NCBI GenBank assembly: GCA_022605955.1
Contig: JAKCOZ010000003.1
Location: forward strand, 13,463,331-13,527,330
Reading direction: 5' to 3'
DNA: 64,000 bases
Source: Rallus limicola
Lineage: Eukaryota > Chordata > Aves > Gruiformes > Rallidae
Shown: positions 11,120-23,740 of the stretch, piece after piece
Layout of the letters: every line of letters starts with the position of its first letter
How positions within the stretch are numbered: position 1 is the stretch's first letter
The notes under the pieces: model-generated
Databases searched by the model: none
What the model saw: only the letters and a program-made list of their open reading frames with translations
What the model was told of the DNA's origin: nothing
Made by a program: the position numbers and the translations under genes

Positions 11120-14100
11120 AAGAAAAATGCAGCGAAGTACAGTAGACAGCTGTATGTTGCTATATTATTTATTTGTAGTGAAGAAAGATTAAGTTATAAT
11201 TCATGAGAGGCAAGACACCGGGGTCAGACGTTTCCCAGCAGAAATAAATTGTGTGTTATCTATGGTGGTTCACCATTTCTGGCAGTAACTACTACTTACC
11301 AAGCCAGCTGTTATATTCCTTATTTTCTCACTTCAGTTCATACTGAGAATCTTTTGAAGGTGAAGTTGCTGATGTTTTGTGTCAAGGAAGAAAAAAACCC
11401 CTAAAAACCAAACCAGAGTAAGAAATTACAGGCCAGACATCAAACACCTCGGAGTCCTCACACTCATAAATAACTCATGAATGCAACTTCATGATTATCT
11501 CTTTATTGAGTTGTCTAGGTCTGATGTCTCATGGCTAATTGATCTTTTAAGGTAAGGATACACACAGTTCTTAAAGAATATAGTTTCTATGTAACTGTTT
11601 CATGATTGAGTTGAAAATATTACCATAAAGGTTTTCCAAGTGGGAAATAGTTTTTCTGTACAACCAATATCCTTGTATCCAAATTGATACCTAATTCTTT
11701 AGAAATTATTTTAACACAAAGTAGAAGCTAGAACGAGCACTTTTAGTAACTTGATGTTGATGGTGTTACCTGAGGAAGAGCTGTCTCATAAACTCTGCTG
11801 TAGCAGTTGGCATTCTTAGCCCGTGGACTGTTAGGATCAGACTAAAAAGCCTACAATTAAGCCGAAGAATTTCTAGGCTCTCAGCCAGGTAGTTAAGACA
11901 TCTGCTCCAGTTTTCCAGCTTCATGCCTTTATTCTGTTTTGTGTTTGAACCATTGAACTAAAATGGCTTCATAGTCTTACAAAAATACATAAATTAGTTT
12001 CCAAGAAACTACAAGAGCCGGCAGTTTTTCTGAGATGGACTGAAAAATTTGTCACAATTTTAATTTTAGAAAAAGGGAAATTTCCAAATTTCATTCAGCT
12101 CTGAAGCCAAGCTCTATTACTGACAATAAATCTTGCATATTTATGAGTCTTTATTGTGTAAAACAATAAGCATGCCTGCCTCCTACAAAACATAAAAAAG
12201 GAGTAGATTCAGATAGGCCAACATTTCTATTTTGAACATTGTTTTCATTTTGTGTTTATATGCTTGAAACTTTCTTTAAAGAAATTAATCTGATTCCAAA
12301 GTGTACTTATGTACAGTGCAGTCAGTTTTCCGTGTATTGAATAACTAATATTTTGGGGTTTTTTTTCCTCAAAAATCATAGTTTTCCATGTAAACTAATT
12401 TCAGATTAATGATTTAATGAAGACCATCTGTCAAACTGTTACTTTACTGATTGTTTTCAAGTCTCCATTCTTTCATTGTAGGTTCTGTTTTATTACCTTA
12501 AAAAAATATTAGCCATAATTTAAAGAAGTGCTTAATAATAGCACTTAATGTAAATTTCCTTAAGAAATCGTGGAAGACTGAATTAATCTTATGAATGTTT
12601 GAAGCAAATTGTACTGCTTTTGCAAGACAAATACTGTGGATGTTATGATTAAGCTGATTCCTGCATGCAAATCATATAGCCCTTTTTTAGAAAATAATTT
12701 CTATCTGTATAAAATATCATAAAGCATTATTAGTACTGCACTTAGATGCTTATCTGAGGTACAGCATTCACACTTTTTCCAGCTGATACAGGAGACTGAT
12801 GTGTTGACTCATGGGAGAGGCACGTGTGTGAAGCAAATGACAGACTGATAGAGGAACTGCAGTTAAAGTGCATCTGTGTCTGGAAAAACACATCTTTTTG
12901 TCCTCTGAGAGCAGCAAACCTTCCAGGATAGTGAAGTGTTATAGTTTCTCCCTTTTTCTGTGACCTTAGTCTGCAGATGAAGCTGAAGCTCACTGCTGGG
13001 GTCAGGCAGTGTTTTTTGTTGTGCAAGGTCTCAGAGGTCAAGAGGCAAGTTAGGAGAACTTGACAATACCCAAGATTTGGGAGGTGCAGCAGGTAACTGG
13101 GTGGCCTGGTAGCTAGTTTTAGCTGGAAATAGCAGTTTAAATAACTTGAAGTCATATACCAGCCTTGGATTGATTTCTGATAGAATCTGCAAGCAGTGGG
13201 AAAACAGACAGTGGGACAAGACATTCTCTCCCACAGGTTTTATCAGCAGCCTCACTAGTTCACAGGACAGAACTGCAGGCATCACCAATAAATAAAAAAA
13301 CCCAAAACAAAACCAAACCAACATTCACATGTTTTTTCCTTATGTTTTAAAATTCAAAATAATCTAAACTCTCCTGGTTTTACTGTAGTAATTGTCAAAA
13401 ATGCTTCTTGGCTTGCACTGTCTTTAGCTTGGGCTCTGCAAGCAGCAGTACCATGCTAGTACAGAGAGCAGTGCAGGTGCAAAATCCACTGAAGTTTTAT
13501 GTAACTGATTTATTAACCATGGAGATGGTTCACAAAGGCTGAGCTGCGTGCTACCATGGATACCTTGTTAGCAACTTAAGTTTTAGCTAGATTAGGTACA
13601 TTCATGTGAGCTGTAGCTGCAGCAGTAACTGCAGGGAAGAATACCCTGAAGGAGAGAAGATGGGATTTTTCATTGTCCTTAATATGAAGTGCAGTTTTGT
13701 CCAGCTCCATAATGAACAATCATAAAAATGTTTAGTTCCAGTTCACCCCAATGCTGGTTGAGGGGAGAGCACATTTTGTAAGAGTTTGTGTCCCTATAGA
13801 TTATGGAATTTTGCATGAACAGGTTGTTTTGTGCTCGTTGACAAGCTGCTGCTGCTGTCTCACTTAGGCGTCTCTGTATTCGAATGTGTTTTCCTGCACA
13901 TACCTGGTCGCCTACAGCTGTGCTGATGAAAAATAATGGCTATTGCACCATATTTTAGCCCCTGCCCAGTTTCATATGCCTGATTTCAGGACTGGGAGTG
14001 GTCATACTGGGTCATGTTCACAGATATTATTCCTAGCTGCAGGAGCCTGCCAAAGAACCTCTCTGAACTATAGCCAAAGATGTGCATAGGGAAGAAAGTG

Positions 14101-14336
14101 ACCTATTTTGACTCTCCAGAGGATGCTACCAGCCTTTTCATTAGGACTATTCTTTCCTTCTTAAAGTGAAAGTTTTCTTAGATTGCCTGTAGGAGATTCT
14201 GAAGGAGAGTTTGCATGCTTTGTAAGTAGATAGGTATTATCTCCAAACTTAACCACCTTTTAGAGACATATGAAATTCACAGATGAAAACCAATGTTCAA
14301 AAGGTATGATCATTGCTTATTTGTGTGGTGAGGGAG
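11120..14336. other. Intronic sequence, no recognised gene
   Basis: No recognised exon or transposon. A 160-codon minus-strand open frame (12742-13224) and an overlapping 97-codon frame (13031-13324) occur in a slightly GC-richer stretch. Their translations are unlike known domains and rich in Ser, Cys and His, so they are not called. A small CpG-retaining patch lies near 13830-13920. Confidence 0.55.
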
Positions 14337-14420
14337 TGTGGTGCTTGAGCCCTGGCTAGAGGCCAAACGCCCAACAAAATCAGTCTATTACTCTCTCTCT
14401 CTCTCTCTCTCTCTCAGTAG
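14337..14420 (-). mobile_element. Fragment of a second LTR of the 8051-type family
   Basis: TGTGGTGCTTGAGCCCTGGC and the following 'AGGCCAAACGCCCAACAAA' closely follow the first 50 bases of the LTR at 8051. Similarity is lost at a (CT)n tract. The same orientation is assigned by analogy. It is probably a heavily decayed or deleted copy. Confidence 0.45.
14391..14415. repeat. (CT)n microsatellite
   Basis: About 12 uninterrupted CT units, directly abutting the LTR fragment. Confidence 0.95.
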
Positions 14421-16950
14421 CCAACTATGCACAACTGGGACAGGGAGGGAAACCATGCTTCCACTGTTAACTGTTTTGATCTTTCCAAACAGCTCTAGAC
14501 CTATCAGTTGGTGGGGCAAGTTCTTGGTATTTTTATTTCAATTATGTATTATATTGATGGGACTGAGTTGCTGTTCTTTCATAAGAGTGTTAATTTTGTA
14601 TGGGTGAATGGACATTGGCATATGCAGTAGCCATTCTGGGTGAGTCCTTTGTTAGTGATTCTTGATATGATTTATACAGTAATAAAAGGTATGTCTTGCT
14701 ACTCTTTCTGCCAAGGATTGGCATCACCATTTTTAAGATGTATTTTGAATAGGCGCATATTCCAGTCCCAGTAGGCCAAAGCATGCTTTTTTTGCATTAT
14801 GTTTTCCTTTCTGAAGATCACACTTATGTTTAGATTGTAAGGGCAGGGTAGTTCTTATCTGGCAAAGTGCAGCTGTCAGATGATTAATGAAAGCTTTTTT
14901 ACAAAATAGAGCCTTAAACTTGGCATTGAAAAGCTGGCATTTAGTATTGTGATTGACAGCCTCAAAATTAATTTTCAGCCAGGCCCTCTTTTGTTCCCCA
15001 CACAATGCAACAATTTGGGGAGAGTTTTACAAAGATTAACTAAGAGCAAGAGTGTGTCTGCTCTAGCCTTTGCAACTGAAAACTTGAATTGTGGTTAAAC
15101 TTTATGTGGTAACTTTCTAGTCTAGCTGCCAGTTTTATTTAAAGCCCAACAAATGTAAGTCTTTCAGAAACAGTATGTTCTTCCCCAGCTTAAAGATTTT
15201 GAAACCAGATATAAAGAGAGTGACTTCACACAAAGTCTTCAAAAACAGTTGTCTCTGCAGTTAGCCTATTCAAAATCAACAAAACAGAGTCTGTAGTACA
15301 GCAGGAGAAATAAACTTTGAGTTCTATAGCAGGCCAGCACAATCGAGATACACCCTTCTTAACAGTACCATTAAAATTCTTACAGACACCCTTCTTCCTG
15401 TCTGCCCCTTTCCTTGGTGTTGTGCTGAACTTCTATCACCACAGTGTGGGTGGTCCTTAAGGTGGTTTGCTTCAAATTTTTGTGGGTGGTAAATATACAG
15501 GCAAGCATGTGCCTTACCATGTGCCTGGAAGGATATGGTGTTGACAGCGCAGGGCTTTTTTTCCTTCTCTTTGCTGAGGGAAGCATAATGTTGATACCTT
15601 CTTCCTTCCTGTGGACTCCAAGGGGGAGCTTCCACCATGCTTTACAACAGGCTCATTTTTTATTCTGTAACTTCACTTCACATTGGAATTTGATGTATGT
15701 GTTGAGTTTTCTGTATGCTGGGGAGTTGTTCCTTTTGCTGTTCTGAAGAAAAAGGCTTTTCCCAGTTCCTGAGTTGTCAATGTCTTAAAAGTGATGCATG
15801 AGTTAAAGCCATACCATCCCACTGTCATCCTCTACCCCTTCTTCCATATTGTGCCCATACCTTCCTGCACTTCATCCCATGTCCCCACTTTGGAGGCTGC
15901 TGTTCTCACACTGTGCTGCTTTTTTTTTATTATTTTTTTTCTCTCATTACATCATTATGGCAGGGTCACAACTACTTAATTCTATGTAGTCTAATTCTAC
16001 TAGCTATATAAAAATTACAGTTATACCGAGTGATTATGCCAAGATAATTAAAACAAAATATACTTGAGACATCTCTGCTTTTGCAGCTAAACCAGCTTTA
16101 AAAATCTCTATGCCAGCCAAGACATACTCAGACAAAGCCTCAAAAGTCCTGAGGCCTTTCAAAGTCAAGAATGAAATTTATTGCTAGCAATGGTGATAGT
16201 GTAGTCATAAGGCTACAGAATGCCAATACAAAGCATGTGCAATGCATATTTCATAGGATGAGTAATTTGTTGTATAATGGTCTTTAAGAATTCACAGCAG
16301 TCAGGAGATCTTTTAAATTAGTATGAAAGCCAACTGTGAAGCAATTGAAAAACATGATGGAGCTAAGGGAATAAGAGAAGGGTTCAAAAACTCTCTGCCA
16401 TTTTTCAGCTTGCAATGCAACTTCAAAGGCAATAGACAGAGGAGATGTGCATCATCAAAGTTATGCTTTTATTAAAGAGGAAGCAACCACCCCCCTTGAT
16501 ACAAAATAAGTACATCTAAAAAAAATATTAATATTGGCTCAAAAGCAGGCCACCAAGACAAAAGCAGAGTAAAGAATAGAAAGCTGAACACAGAGGTACT
16601 AGAAATGCTTGAAGGCAGGACAGCAGAGCTTAGAGAGTAGGTCACTGGCTTTCAAGCCTACCTTTCGGACAAGATTCAGAAAAAGCTGGTAGTAATGCAG
16701 ACAAAATCATAGGTCTTGTAATTGGTCCATATGTGTGGGACCTTAGATGTAAGCATGTTAATGCTACAAAAAAAAAGTAGGTGAAGGTTACATTTACATA
16801 TTATTTTGTCACACAGTTTCCGTTTTTATAATTGAAGCTTAACCTTAGGATTTTGTGGAATTTCTGTTTTTACTCTTTAGTTTGTCTGAAACTTGGCATA
16901 ACAGGTTGGCGTAGAGTTAGTTTTCTTACTAACAGTTGATACAGTGCTGT
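14421..16950. other. Intronic sequence, no gene seen
   Basis: AT-rich unique sequence with no exon or transposon that I can support. Short open frames near 15324-15746 lie on opposite strands of the same DNA and have no recognisable domain. Confidence 0.6.
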
Positions 16951-17796
16951 TGTCCTGGGTTCAGCTATGATAGACTTCACTTTTTTTTTTACGAGTAGCT
17001 AGTGTAAGTGCTCTGTTTGGGATTTAGGATGAGAGCAGTGTTGTGAAGCAATAGGTTGAGGGGTAGTGTGTTTAAGATAAAAGAGGGCAGATTAAAATTT
17101 CAAATTAGGAAAATATGCCTTTTTATGAGAGTGATGAGGCAGTGGAACAGGGTGCCTAGGGATGTTGTGGAAGTTCCTCCCTGGAGGTGTTTCAGGCCAG
17201 GTTAAATGGGGCTTTGGGCAACCTGGTGTAGTGGAGAGTGACACTGCCCATGGCAGAGGGGTTGAAATGAGACAATCTTTGAGATCCTTTCCAACCCAAA
17301 CTATTCTAGTAATCTATGATAATACACTGATATTTTAGTTGTTGCCAAGCAGCCAAGGACTTTTCAGCTTTTGTACTGGCTTACAAATAAGAAGGCTGGG
17401 GACACCTAAAAAACTGGAAGGAAACACAGCCAGGACAGTTGACCTCAACTGGCCAGAGGGATATTTCCCATACTATATGACATCATGCCTATGATATAAC
17501 TAGGGAAGTTTGCCAGTATGCAGCACGGTTCAGGAGCTTGCTAGGCATTAGTTCTGGGTGGTGAGCAATTGTATGCTTTGCTTCCTTGCTTTTGTATATT
17601 TATATAGTAATCATCATGATCATCATCAATTATCATCATCTTCCTTTTCTGTCCTATGAAACTGTGTTTCTCAACCCACAAGTTTTACCTTTTTCTTTTC
17701 CATTGCTTCCCCCATCCCCTTGGGCAGTTGGGGGGCTAGGGGTGAGCAAACAGCTGTATGAGTTATTTTAGCTGCCAGTTGGGTTAAACCACAACA
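16951..17796 (+). mobile_element. Solo avian ERV LTR, interrupted by a CR1
   Basis: Begins TGTCCTGGGTTCAGCTATGA at 16951 and ends GGGTTAAACCACAACA at 17796. The left part (16951-17047, about 97 bp) and right part (17321-17796, about 476 bp) together give about 573 bp, close to the 588 bp of the related LTR at 56903. The right part has the expected order: TTTTAGTTGTTGCC, AAGGACTTTTCAGCTT, AACTGGCCAGAGGGATAT, ATGACATCATGCC, GGTGGTGAGCAATTG, CTCAACCCACAAGTTTTAC. An ATC-rich patch at 17606-17640 is part of the family. No clean target duplication is visible (GCTGT against AACTG). Confidence 0.85.
17048..17320 (+). mobile_element. CR1 LINE 3' end nested in the LTR
   Basis: Carries the CR1 3' sequence in order: AGTGATGAGGCAGTGGAACAGG, CTCCCTGGAGGTGTTTCAGG, GGGGCTTTGGGCAACCTGGT, CCTTTCCAACCCAAAC and the tail CTAGTAATCTATGAT. 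It interrupts the LTR between GTTGTGAA and AATACACTGAT, so it is younger than the LTR. Confidence 0.9.
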
Positions 17797-18825
17797 AACT
17801 GCAAATGAATCTGAGTTAGATCATTATGGGTGCTGAGAAAATGAATCCAGAGAAGAAATGTTTCTTGCTGTGCTGAGAAGTTTAATGTGTGGTACGTGTT
17901 CCTAGGATTTTGAGAAGAGTTTTGTCCTGTGATGAATCTTTTGTACTGTGTGCAGATGGCACAGAGAAAGCCTTGCAGTTGTAAGTAAACCCTCAAGTGT
18001 CATACTCGTATTAACACTACATTTCCTAATCCTAAGTAGCCCTATCTTTGTAATACTCTAAAGGGATTAAAGGTATTGATGATAGGTTTATGTGTATGTC
18101 TCCATTCACGGTGACTTTCAGCATTTTAATCTTCCTTATGGGTTTTTTTAACTTTCAGCTGCAAGTGTGTTAAACCAAAATTAAATTACTAAGTCTCAAG
18201 TGGAAGTAATCTTAAGTGTGTCTTGTGGAATTGTAGGCTTAGTTTCTCTTTATGTACTGAAATATATAGATGATGTTGTGACATGGCCGGGAAGGAGAAC
18301 CAGAGGCCATGGAAAGAAGAGATTATAGGTGGCATAACAATGAGCAGGAAATTCCTGTTTAGTAGCTGGGAAATCTTGTATGCTTCTTTTGCTAAGTTAA
18401 TTTGGTATAAAATAGAAAAAAATACCTTTGTTGCAAGGATCCCTGAACTTCAGAGTAGATAATGGCATCAGAGGGTAAAAAAAATGCAGTGCTTTACGAA
18501 ATACCATTTCACATATTTTATGTGCATGTGTACTCTTGAAATTTTTACTTTCTCAAGGAATAAATTTCTGTTGTTTTCTTGATACTGATTACAAACTCTC
18601 AGGATGTTGTGGGTTTTTTTCTACCTCTCCTTTACAACCAGAGTTTCAACCCATGTAATGGATTTTTTAACTTACTTCATCATCTGTAATGTACAGAAGT
18701 TCTGAATGGTTTTACTCCTGCTGTATCACTAGCCCTATGTTTGGTTCCCCTTTTTGGTCATTGAGAAGACCAGAATTTTCTTTCTGAATTGAATACAGCC
18801 ATTTTAACAAAGTGTCCTAGAGCAG
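17797..18825. other. Intronic sequence, no gene seen
   Basis: No exon or repeat that I can support in this spacer between two LTRs. Confidence 0.6.
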
Positions 18826-19237
18826 TGTCCTGGTTTCAGCTAGGATAGAGTTAATTTTCACAAGGAGCTAGGACATGTGAGCTAAACTGGCCAAGGGTTT
18901 ACTCCATAACATGAAATGTTGTGCTCCCCATAAAAGGGGGCTGGGTGGGGAGGGGCAGTTCAATGCAGCTCTGGGACTAAGTGTGGTCTGGATGTCCAGT
19001 CAACCCCCAGTCTGTAAAGTGCTTTGTGTTATCACAGTTCTCTATATTCTGTTGTAAGTCCTGTTGTTATTCCCTCCCCTTCCCTTTGCTGTCCCAGTAA
19101 ACTGTCCTAATCCCACAAAATGAGGTTTACCACTGTCTTCCCATTCTCCTCCCCCATCTTGGTGGGCGGGATGGGGAGGGTGGGAAGGTGAGTGTGCAAC
19201 CGCATGGGGCGTAGCTGCCAGATGAGGATAAACAGGT
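18826..19237 (+). mobile_element. Solo avian ERV LTR, about 412 bp
   Basis: Begins TGTCCTGGTTTCAGCTAGGA followed by TAGAGTTAATTTTC, the hallmark 5' end of a common avian LTR family. It has a TATA-like CATAAAAGG at about 18930 and the usual 3' part (TCTCCTCCCCCATCTTGGTGG, then GTGTGCAACCGCATGGGGCG, AGCTGCCAGATGAGGATAAAC). The final ACCACGACA-type terminus is degraded, so the right edge is uncertain. The sense is the same as PRR16. Confidence 0.8.
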
Positions 19238-19339
19238 GAAGCATATTCTTAAAATTATCTTTCTCTGAATGCCTCCCAGTGAAGCCTGCTTTATCTAAAA
19301 TAGACTATGTCTGGTTTGGAAGGAGCTGTGTTATTAGAT

Positions 19340-19572
19340 AGGGGTCCAGATGAGGGCCATGAGGATGGTCAGAGGACTGAAGCATCTCTCCCACCATGGC
19401 AGGCTGAGAGAGTTTGGGTTATTCAGCTTGGAGAAGAGAAGGTTCAGGGGGTACCTTAGAGCAGCCTTCCAGTATCTGAAGGGGATATACAGGAAAGCTG
19501 GGGAAGGACTGTTTGTAAGGACATGTAATGAATTAGAGGACAAGGGACAATGGTTTTAAACTAGAATGGGAT
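19340..19572 (+). mobile_element. CR1 LINE fragment, ORF2 end
   Basis: Encodes the post-polymerase end of the CR1 reverse transcriptase open for 69 codons at 19350-19559 (for example [20 protein letters not shown] and [10 protein letters not shown]). It stops at GGATTTAGAGATCT, before the normal CR1 3' tail. The next bases belong to a different, earlier part of CR1, so the fragment is 3'-truncated. Confidence 0.85.
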
Positions 19573-20576
19573 GGATTTAGAGATCTGTTGGAAAAGCAGC
19601 ATGGCAAGCTGTAGGCAATCCAAGAGACTCCTGGAGTGCCTAGAGGACAACTTCCTGAGACAGGAGGCAGCCCTACTCAGGGGAAAGTAATATTGGACCT
19701 GATGATCACCAGTGCAAGTGAGCTCCACAGGGATGTCAAGATGGGAGGCAGCCTGGGCTGCAGTGATCATGCACAGGTGCGGTTCACTCTCCTAAGGAAC
19801 CAAATGAGAAGTGCAGTCAGGACCTTGAATTTCAGGAAAGTCAGCTTCCAGCTCTGAACCCCCTGGTTCCTCAAGGAAAAAGGGTCAGATCAGAGATGGC
19901 AAATCTTTAAGGATGCTTTCAACAAAGAGTAAGATCCCCAGATGTAAGAGGTCAGTCAAGGAAGGCAAGAGACCAGCACAGCCAAGTTGAGACCTGGTGG
20001 TCAAACTAAAAGGCAAGATGGAACTACACAGACAGTGGAAGCAGGGACAGTTATCCAGGGAAACGTACAGTGATATTGCCCAGTTGTGTAGGGATGAGCG
20101 CAGGAAGGCCAAGGCATGGTTGGAGGTAAACTTGGCAAGGGATGCCAAAAAACCCATAAAAGGCTTTTGAACCAGAAAAAGAAGGTTAAATAAAGTGTAC
20201 CCCACTTGATGGGCAACAGTGGTCAATTGGTAACAACAGATGAGGAAAAGGCTGAGGTTCTCAACAACATTTTGCCGTGGTCTTCACTGGTTACCTCTCC
20301 TCAGTGTTCTTAAGTTAATGGATGGCAAGATGTGTACTGGGGAGGCAGAGTCCCTCCCACTGTAAGGGAAAATAAGGTTTGTGACCATCTGAAGAATCTG
20401 AACATAGACAAGCCCATGGGACCTGATGAGATGCATCTTAGAGTCCTGAAGGAATTGGCTGATGTAGTTGCCAAGCCACTCTCCATGTTGTTTGAAAATT
20501 CATGGTGGTCAGGTGAAGTTCCTAGTGACTGGAAGAGAGGAAACATCACAGCGATTTTAAAAAAGGGTAGGAAGAC
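19573..20576 (+). mobile_element. CR1 LINE fragment, endonuclease end to start of reverse transcriptase
   Basis: The order of CR1 ORF2 motifs is kept. The endonuclease end comes first (GKVILDLMITSASELHRDVK, then GCSDHAQVRF, frame 19636-19857). A linker follows, broken by stops. Next is the reverse-transcriptase entry ([20 protein letters not shown], then [19 protein letters not shown], frame 20332-20613). It ends abruptly after AAAAAGGGTAGGAAGAC. The catalytic part of the polymerase and the CR1 tail are missing. Several frameshifts and small deletions make it inactive. Confidence 0.85.
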
Positions 20577-23435
20577 TAATACTGAAGTTAACATTTTCTG
20601 TGTGATGAGATAAATAATTTTTAGGTTTCTCAGATGCTGGCTATAACTAAGACATGTCAAGGAAAGCAGGCCAGAACAGTGTTTAATGGTTCTATGTCTA
20701 AGTTCAGGTAATAAAAACATTTGCTAGTCTTGCTATAAGACCAAATACTGCCTCTGACGTTAAAGACTGGTAGCTCTTAGTTTTCCTCAGTAATTCCTTT
20801 GAATTCTTGTAGCATTTTTCTGGCATTCTTAATTATCCAAATTTAAAGATGTGACAGAACAAGCTTTGGAAACCAGATATTAAACAATAATTTAAAAAAT
20901 CTTTTTAAATGCTGTGAGGACTGAGAATATGTGTAACAGTTTTCCTTTAACCACAATTTAAACTGAAGTACTACTGTGTACAGACTGTTCTCAGTGGTAG
21001 GATAAACTGTGAGAGATCTCCAAATCAGGGATTGCTGGGTTAGAGGTTTAAAATGATTCAGTGGAAATACCAAATCCCTCAATGTCACTGAAATTGAAAG
21101 AATCTATCCAGAAGGTACTATATGTTCGTAACATAGGTGTTTTTGTGCTTGAGTGTCTCGATATCAGTAAATTGGGAAAGATAGAAAATGATAAATCCAA
21201 TGTGTCAAAACATGAAGGCAGCAATAGACTTTTTTGCCCTAAAATCAGCCTCTATCAAGGGAAGCATTCAAAGGCTAAAGTGGGATAATATTCTAGTTAG
21301 CATGAGAAGCCAAAGAGTTTTGCAAGGCTAATTACCTTGAAAACCGCGTTTCACATTTTGGCTTATATCAGTTGAAAATAAAACATGTGCTTTTCAGGAC
21401 AGAAGATTCAGAATCACAAAATCACATTGGCATGGAATAACTTGACCTTTTATGAGAAGCTCTGACTAAAGAAAGGACAGAGCATATTTCTAGTGGAAAG
21501 TATAAGGAAAGAAGTATATCTCAGTTGAAAACTTAAGAGTTTTGTGTCCTGCCCCTTTCACAGTCATTTTATAGTGCAGTATTCTCTTGAACTTAATACG
21601 TAAAAAAATCTAATTTTGAAGAGAGAAATTTCTTTTTGCTGTCCTGCTGCATTCTGCCTCTTACTAAAATTACTCAATTTTGTGCTGCATACCAGTATCC
21701 TGTGAAGCTGTATTAATAGAATCTGTCTGAAAACCATATGCTGTTTCTTTTCTCCTTTTTTTTTGAGGGGGGAATTAGGGGGGAAGGAAAGACAGGATAT
21801 AAATGACTAGAGACATTGTAAAGTGTGTCTGACAATCAGGAAAAAGATATTCAGACTTACTCGCAGGGGGTATTTTGAAGCTGATCTATTCAAAACTGTA
21901 TTATTTCAACTGCAAACATTAATACTTTTTATTTACTGTAAATATTAAACACATTAAAGCAAAACACATGCAGGCAGTGAAATGAGAAACAGAAGTGTCC
22001 CTTTTATTTTTTTGAAAAATCATAAAACTCACAAGTGGGAGAGCTCTCAGTGACTTGCTTGCACACGTTTGAAATGTAAGGAAAATACTTTTCCACTGTT
22101 TGTTTGTTGTCTTTTTTTCCCCAGGTATGTCAACAGTGCAAATTGCTTAAAATTGTAGCTGATCAACTCCCATGTTTAAAAATTTTCTGCACTTACTGTG
22201 CCTGGCAAGCTTTGATTTCTTGAAAGAAGAATAATTTGCTTTTAACAACAAATTATTGCCATGCTGTTAGAAGGGATTTGTCTATGCCAGTATCGAACTG
22301 TACTTTCAAATTCCTGTAATAGGAATCAGTTTCTCAGACAAAAAACTTTCACATTGGTTCGTGTTCTATCATTTCCAGTATCAGCAAGATGTGTTTTAAA
22401 TACTCAAGCCATTACTGATGTGAACGGTTAATATTTTAGTTTCAGAAAATCTACAGAACATTCTGAATCCACAAAATCATACTGTCTTAGAAACAAAACT
22501 CAAGAAACACTTCTGAAAACTGAAACATATATTACTAATGCATCATGAACTGAATACCAGTGTAGGGATTGTTTGTTGCTGTGCAAGGAATTTCTCCTTG
22601 TGAAAACCTTTCGTGGATGGATGTGCTGCCCTTAGATTACAGCTTCAGGTTGTTGTATATACGCAGACCAAGTTCATTTTTTGCTTGTCAGATTACTTGT
22701 TCTATAGATGAAGCTCACTGTATGTCTTTGCAAGCTGCAGCATTTCTCAAAACATCTAAAGTCTGCCTGTTGTTACAGTATCGTGATGTGCTTAAAGGCA
22801 CTGAGCACATGACAGGTGAGGATTGTTGCTTAGTAATGAGGCATTTGAATCGTAAGTCCCAAATGCAGGCAAAACACATTACAAACATTATCTAGTAAAA
22901 CCATGAAAACTGCTGAGTATTTGAAATGCTTTTTGACTTCATAATACATCTAAATATCATCTGTTTGGTCAGCAGCACTCTCTGAGGCCTCTGCTCCCGA
23001 AAGCAATTCGAAGCCATAGGAATTCTGCTCTCACAATCACATCTCTTGTACCTGAGGGAGGCTAAAGCTGACTGCCTCAGTAAATCACATCAGTTCTCCT
23101 GCACTTGGTGTTTACTGCTATTCTTCTTTTTTTTCCTTGACAAATGCTTGATAAATTCAGTTTGGCAGGTGTGCTTGAGGAAGAGTCTTTGTATTTTTCA
23201 CTCCTTTATATAGATGATTTATTTCTCTCAAAATCAACCATTGGCATCTTTCCCAGTTTCCTCTCTCACTCTATCAAATTACTCCTGATAATATACATCA
23301 GTTGTAACTGAGGGTTTTTTTTAAATTGAATGCTGGTTTCCAATCATAGCAAGCTCTCTGAAGAAGAGCTGTTTTTTCAACAGTATCAAACAGTGCTGTT
23401 GAAGCTTGAAGGGGTTAGTAGTGCTGCAGTGTGTG
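20577..23435. other. Intronic sequence, no gene seen
   Basis: AT-rich sequence with no supported exon or transposon. A G-rich patch (GAGGGGGGAATTAGGGGGG) is near 21766. A 108-codon frame at 22569-22895 has no recognisable domain. Confidence 0.6.
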
Positions 23436-23740
23436 TCAGAGTAATTCTGGACTTCCTGTGTCTGGTTTTGGGGGCCCCAATATGACAAAGACACTGCCAA
23501 GCTGGACAGAGGCCAGAAGGCTTTCCAGGTGCTGCAAGGGGTGTGGAAAGGGACTGGGGGAACCATGCTTCCTTGCCCTTACAGAGGAGATGACGAATGG
23601 TGGGTGGGGAGTACCTAGTGAGTGTCTTCTGGTACCTAATGGGAGGGCTTGAAGCAAGAGGACCCAATTTCCTCTCAGACATGCATAACAAAAGGATCAG
23701 GGACAACATACATATATCAAGTGTAAGGAAACAAAATTTT
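23436..23740 (+). mobile_element. Degraded CR1 LINE fragment (probable)
   Basis: TGTGTCTGGTTTTGGGGGCC, then AAGCTGGACAGAGGCCAGAA, CTTCTGGTACCTAATGGGAG and AGGATCAGGGACAACA follow the order of the older CR1 subfamilies' ORF2 end and 3' region. Divergence is high and the tail repeat is not visible, so the edges are approximate. Confidence 0.5.

Noticed and set aside
12742..13224. 160-codon minus-strand frame as a gene
   Set aside because: No domain, odd composition, no splice or promoter context; kept only as a low-interest observation.
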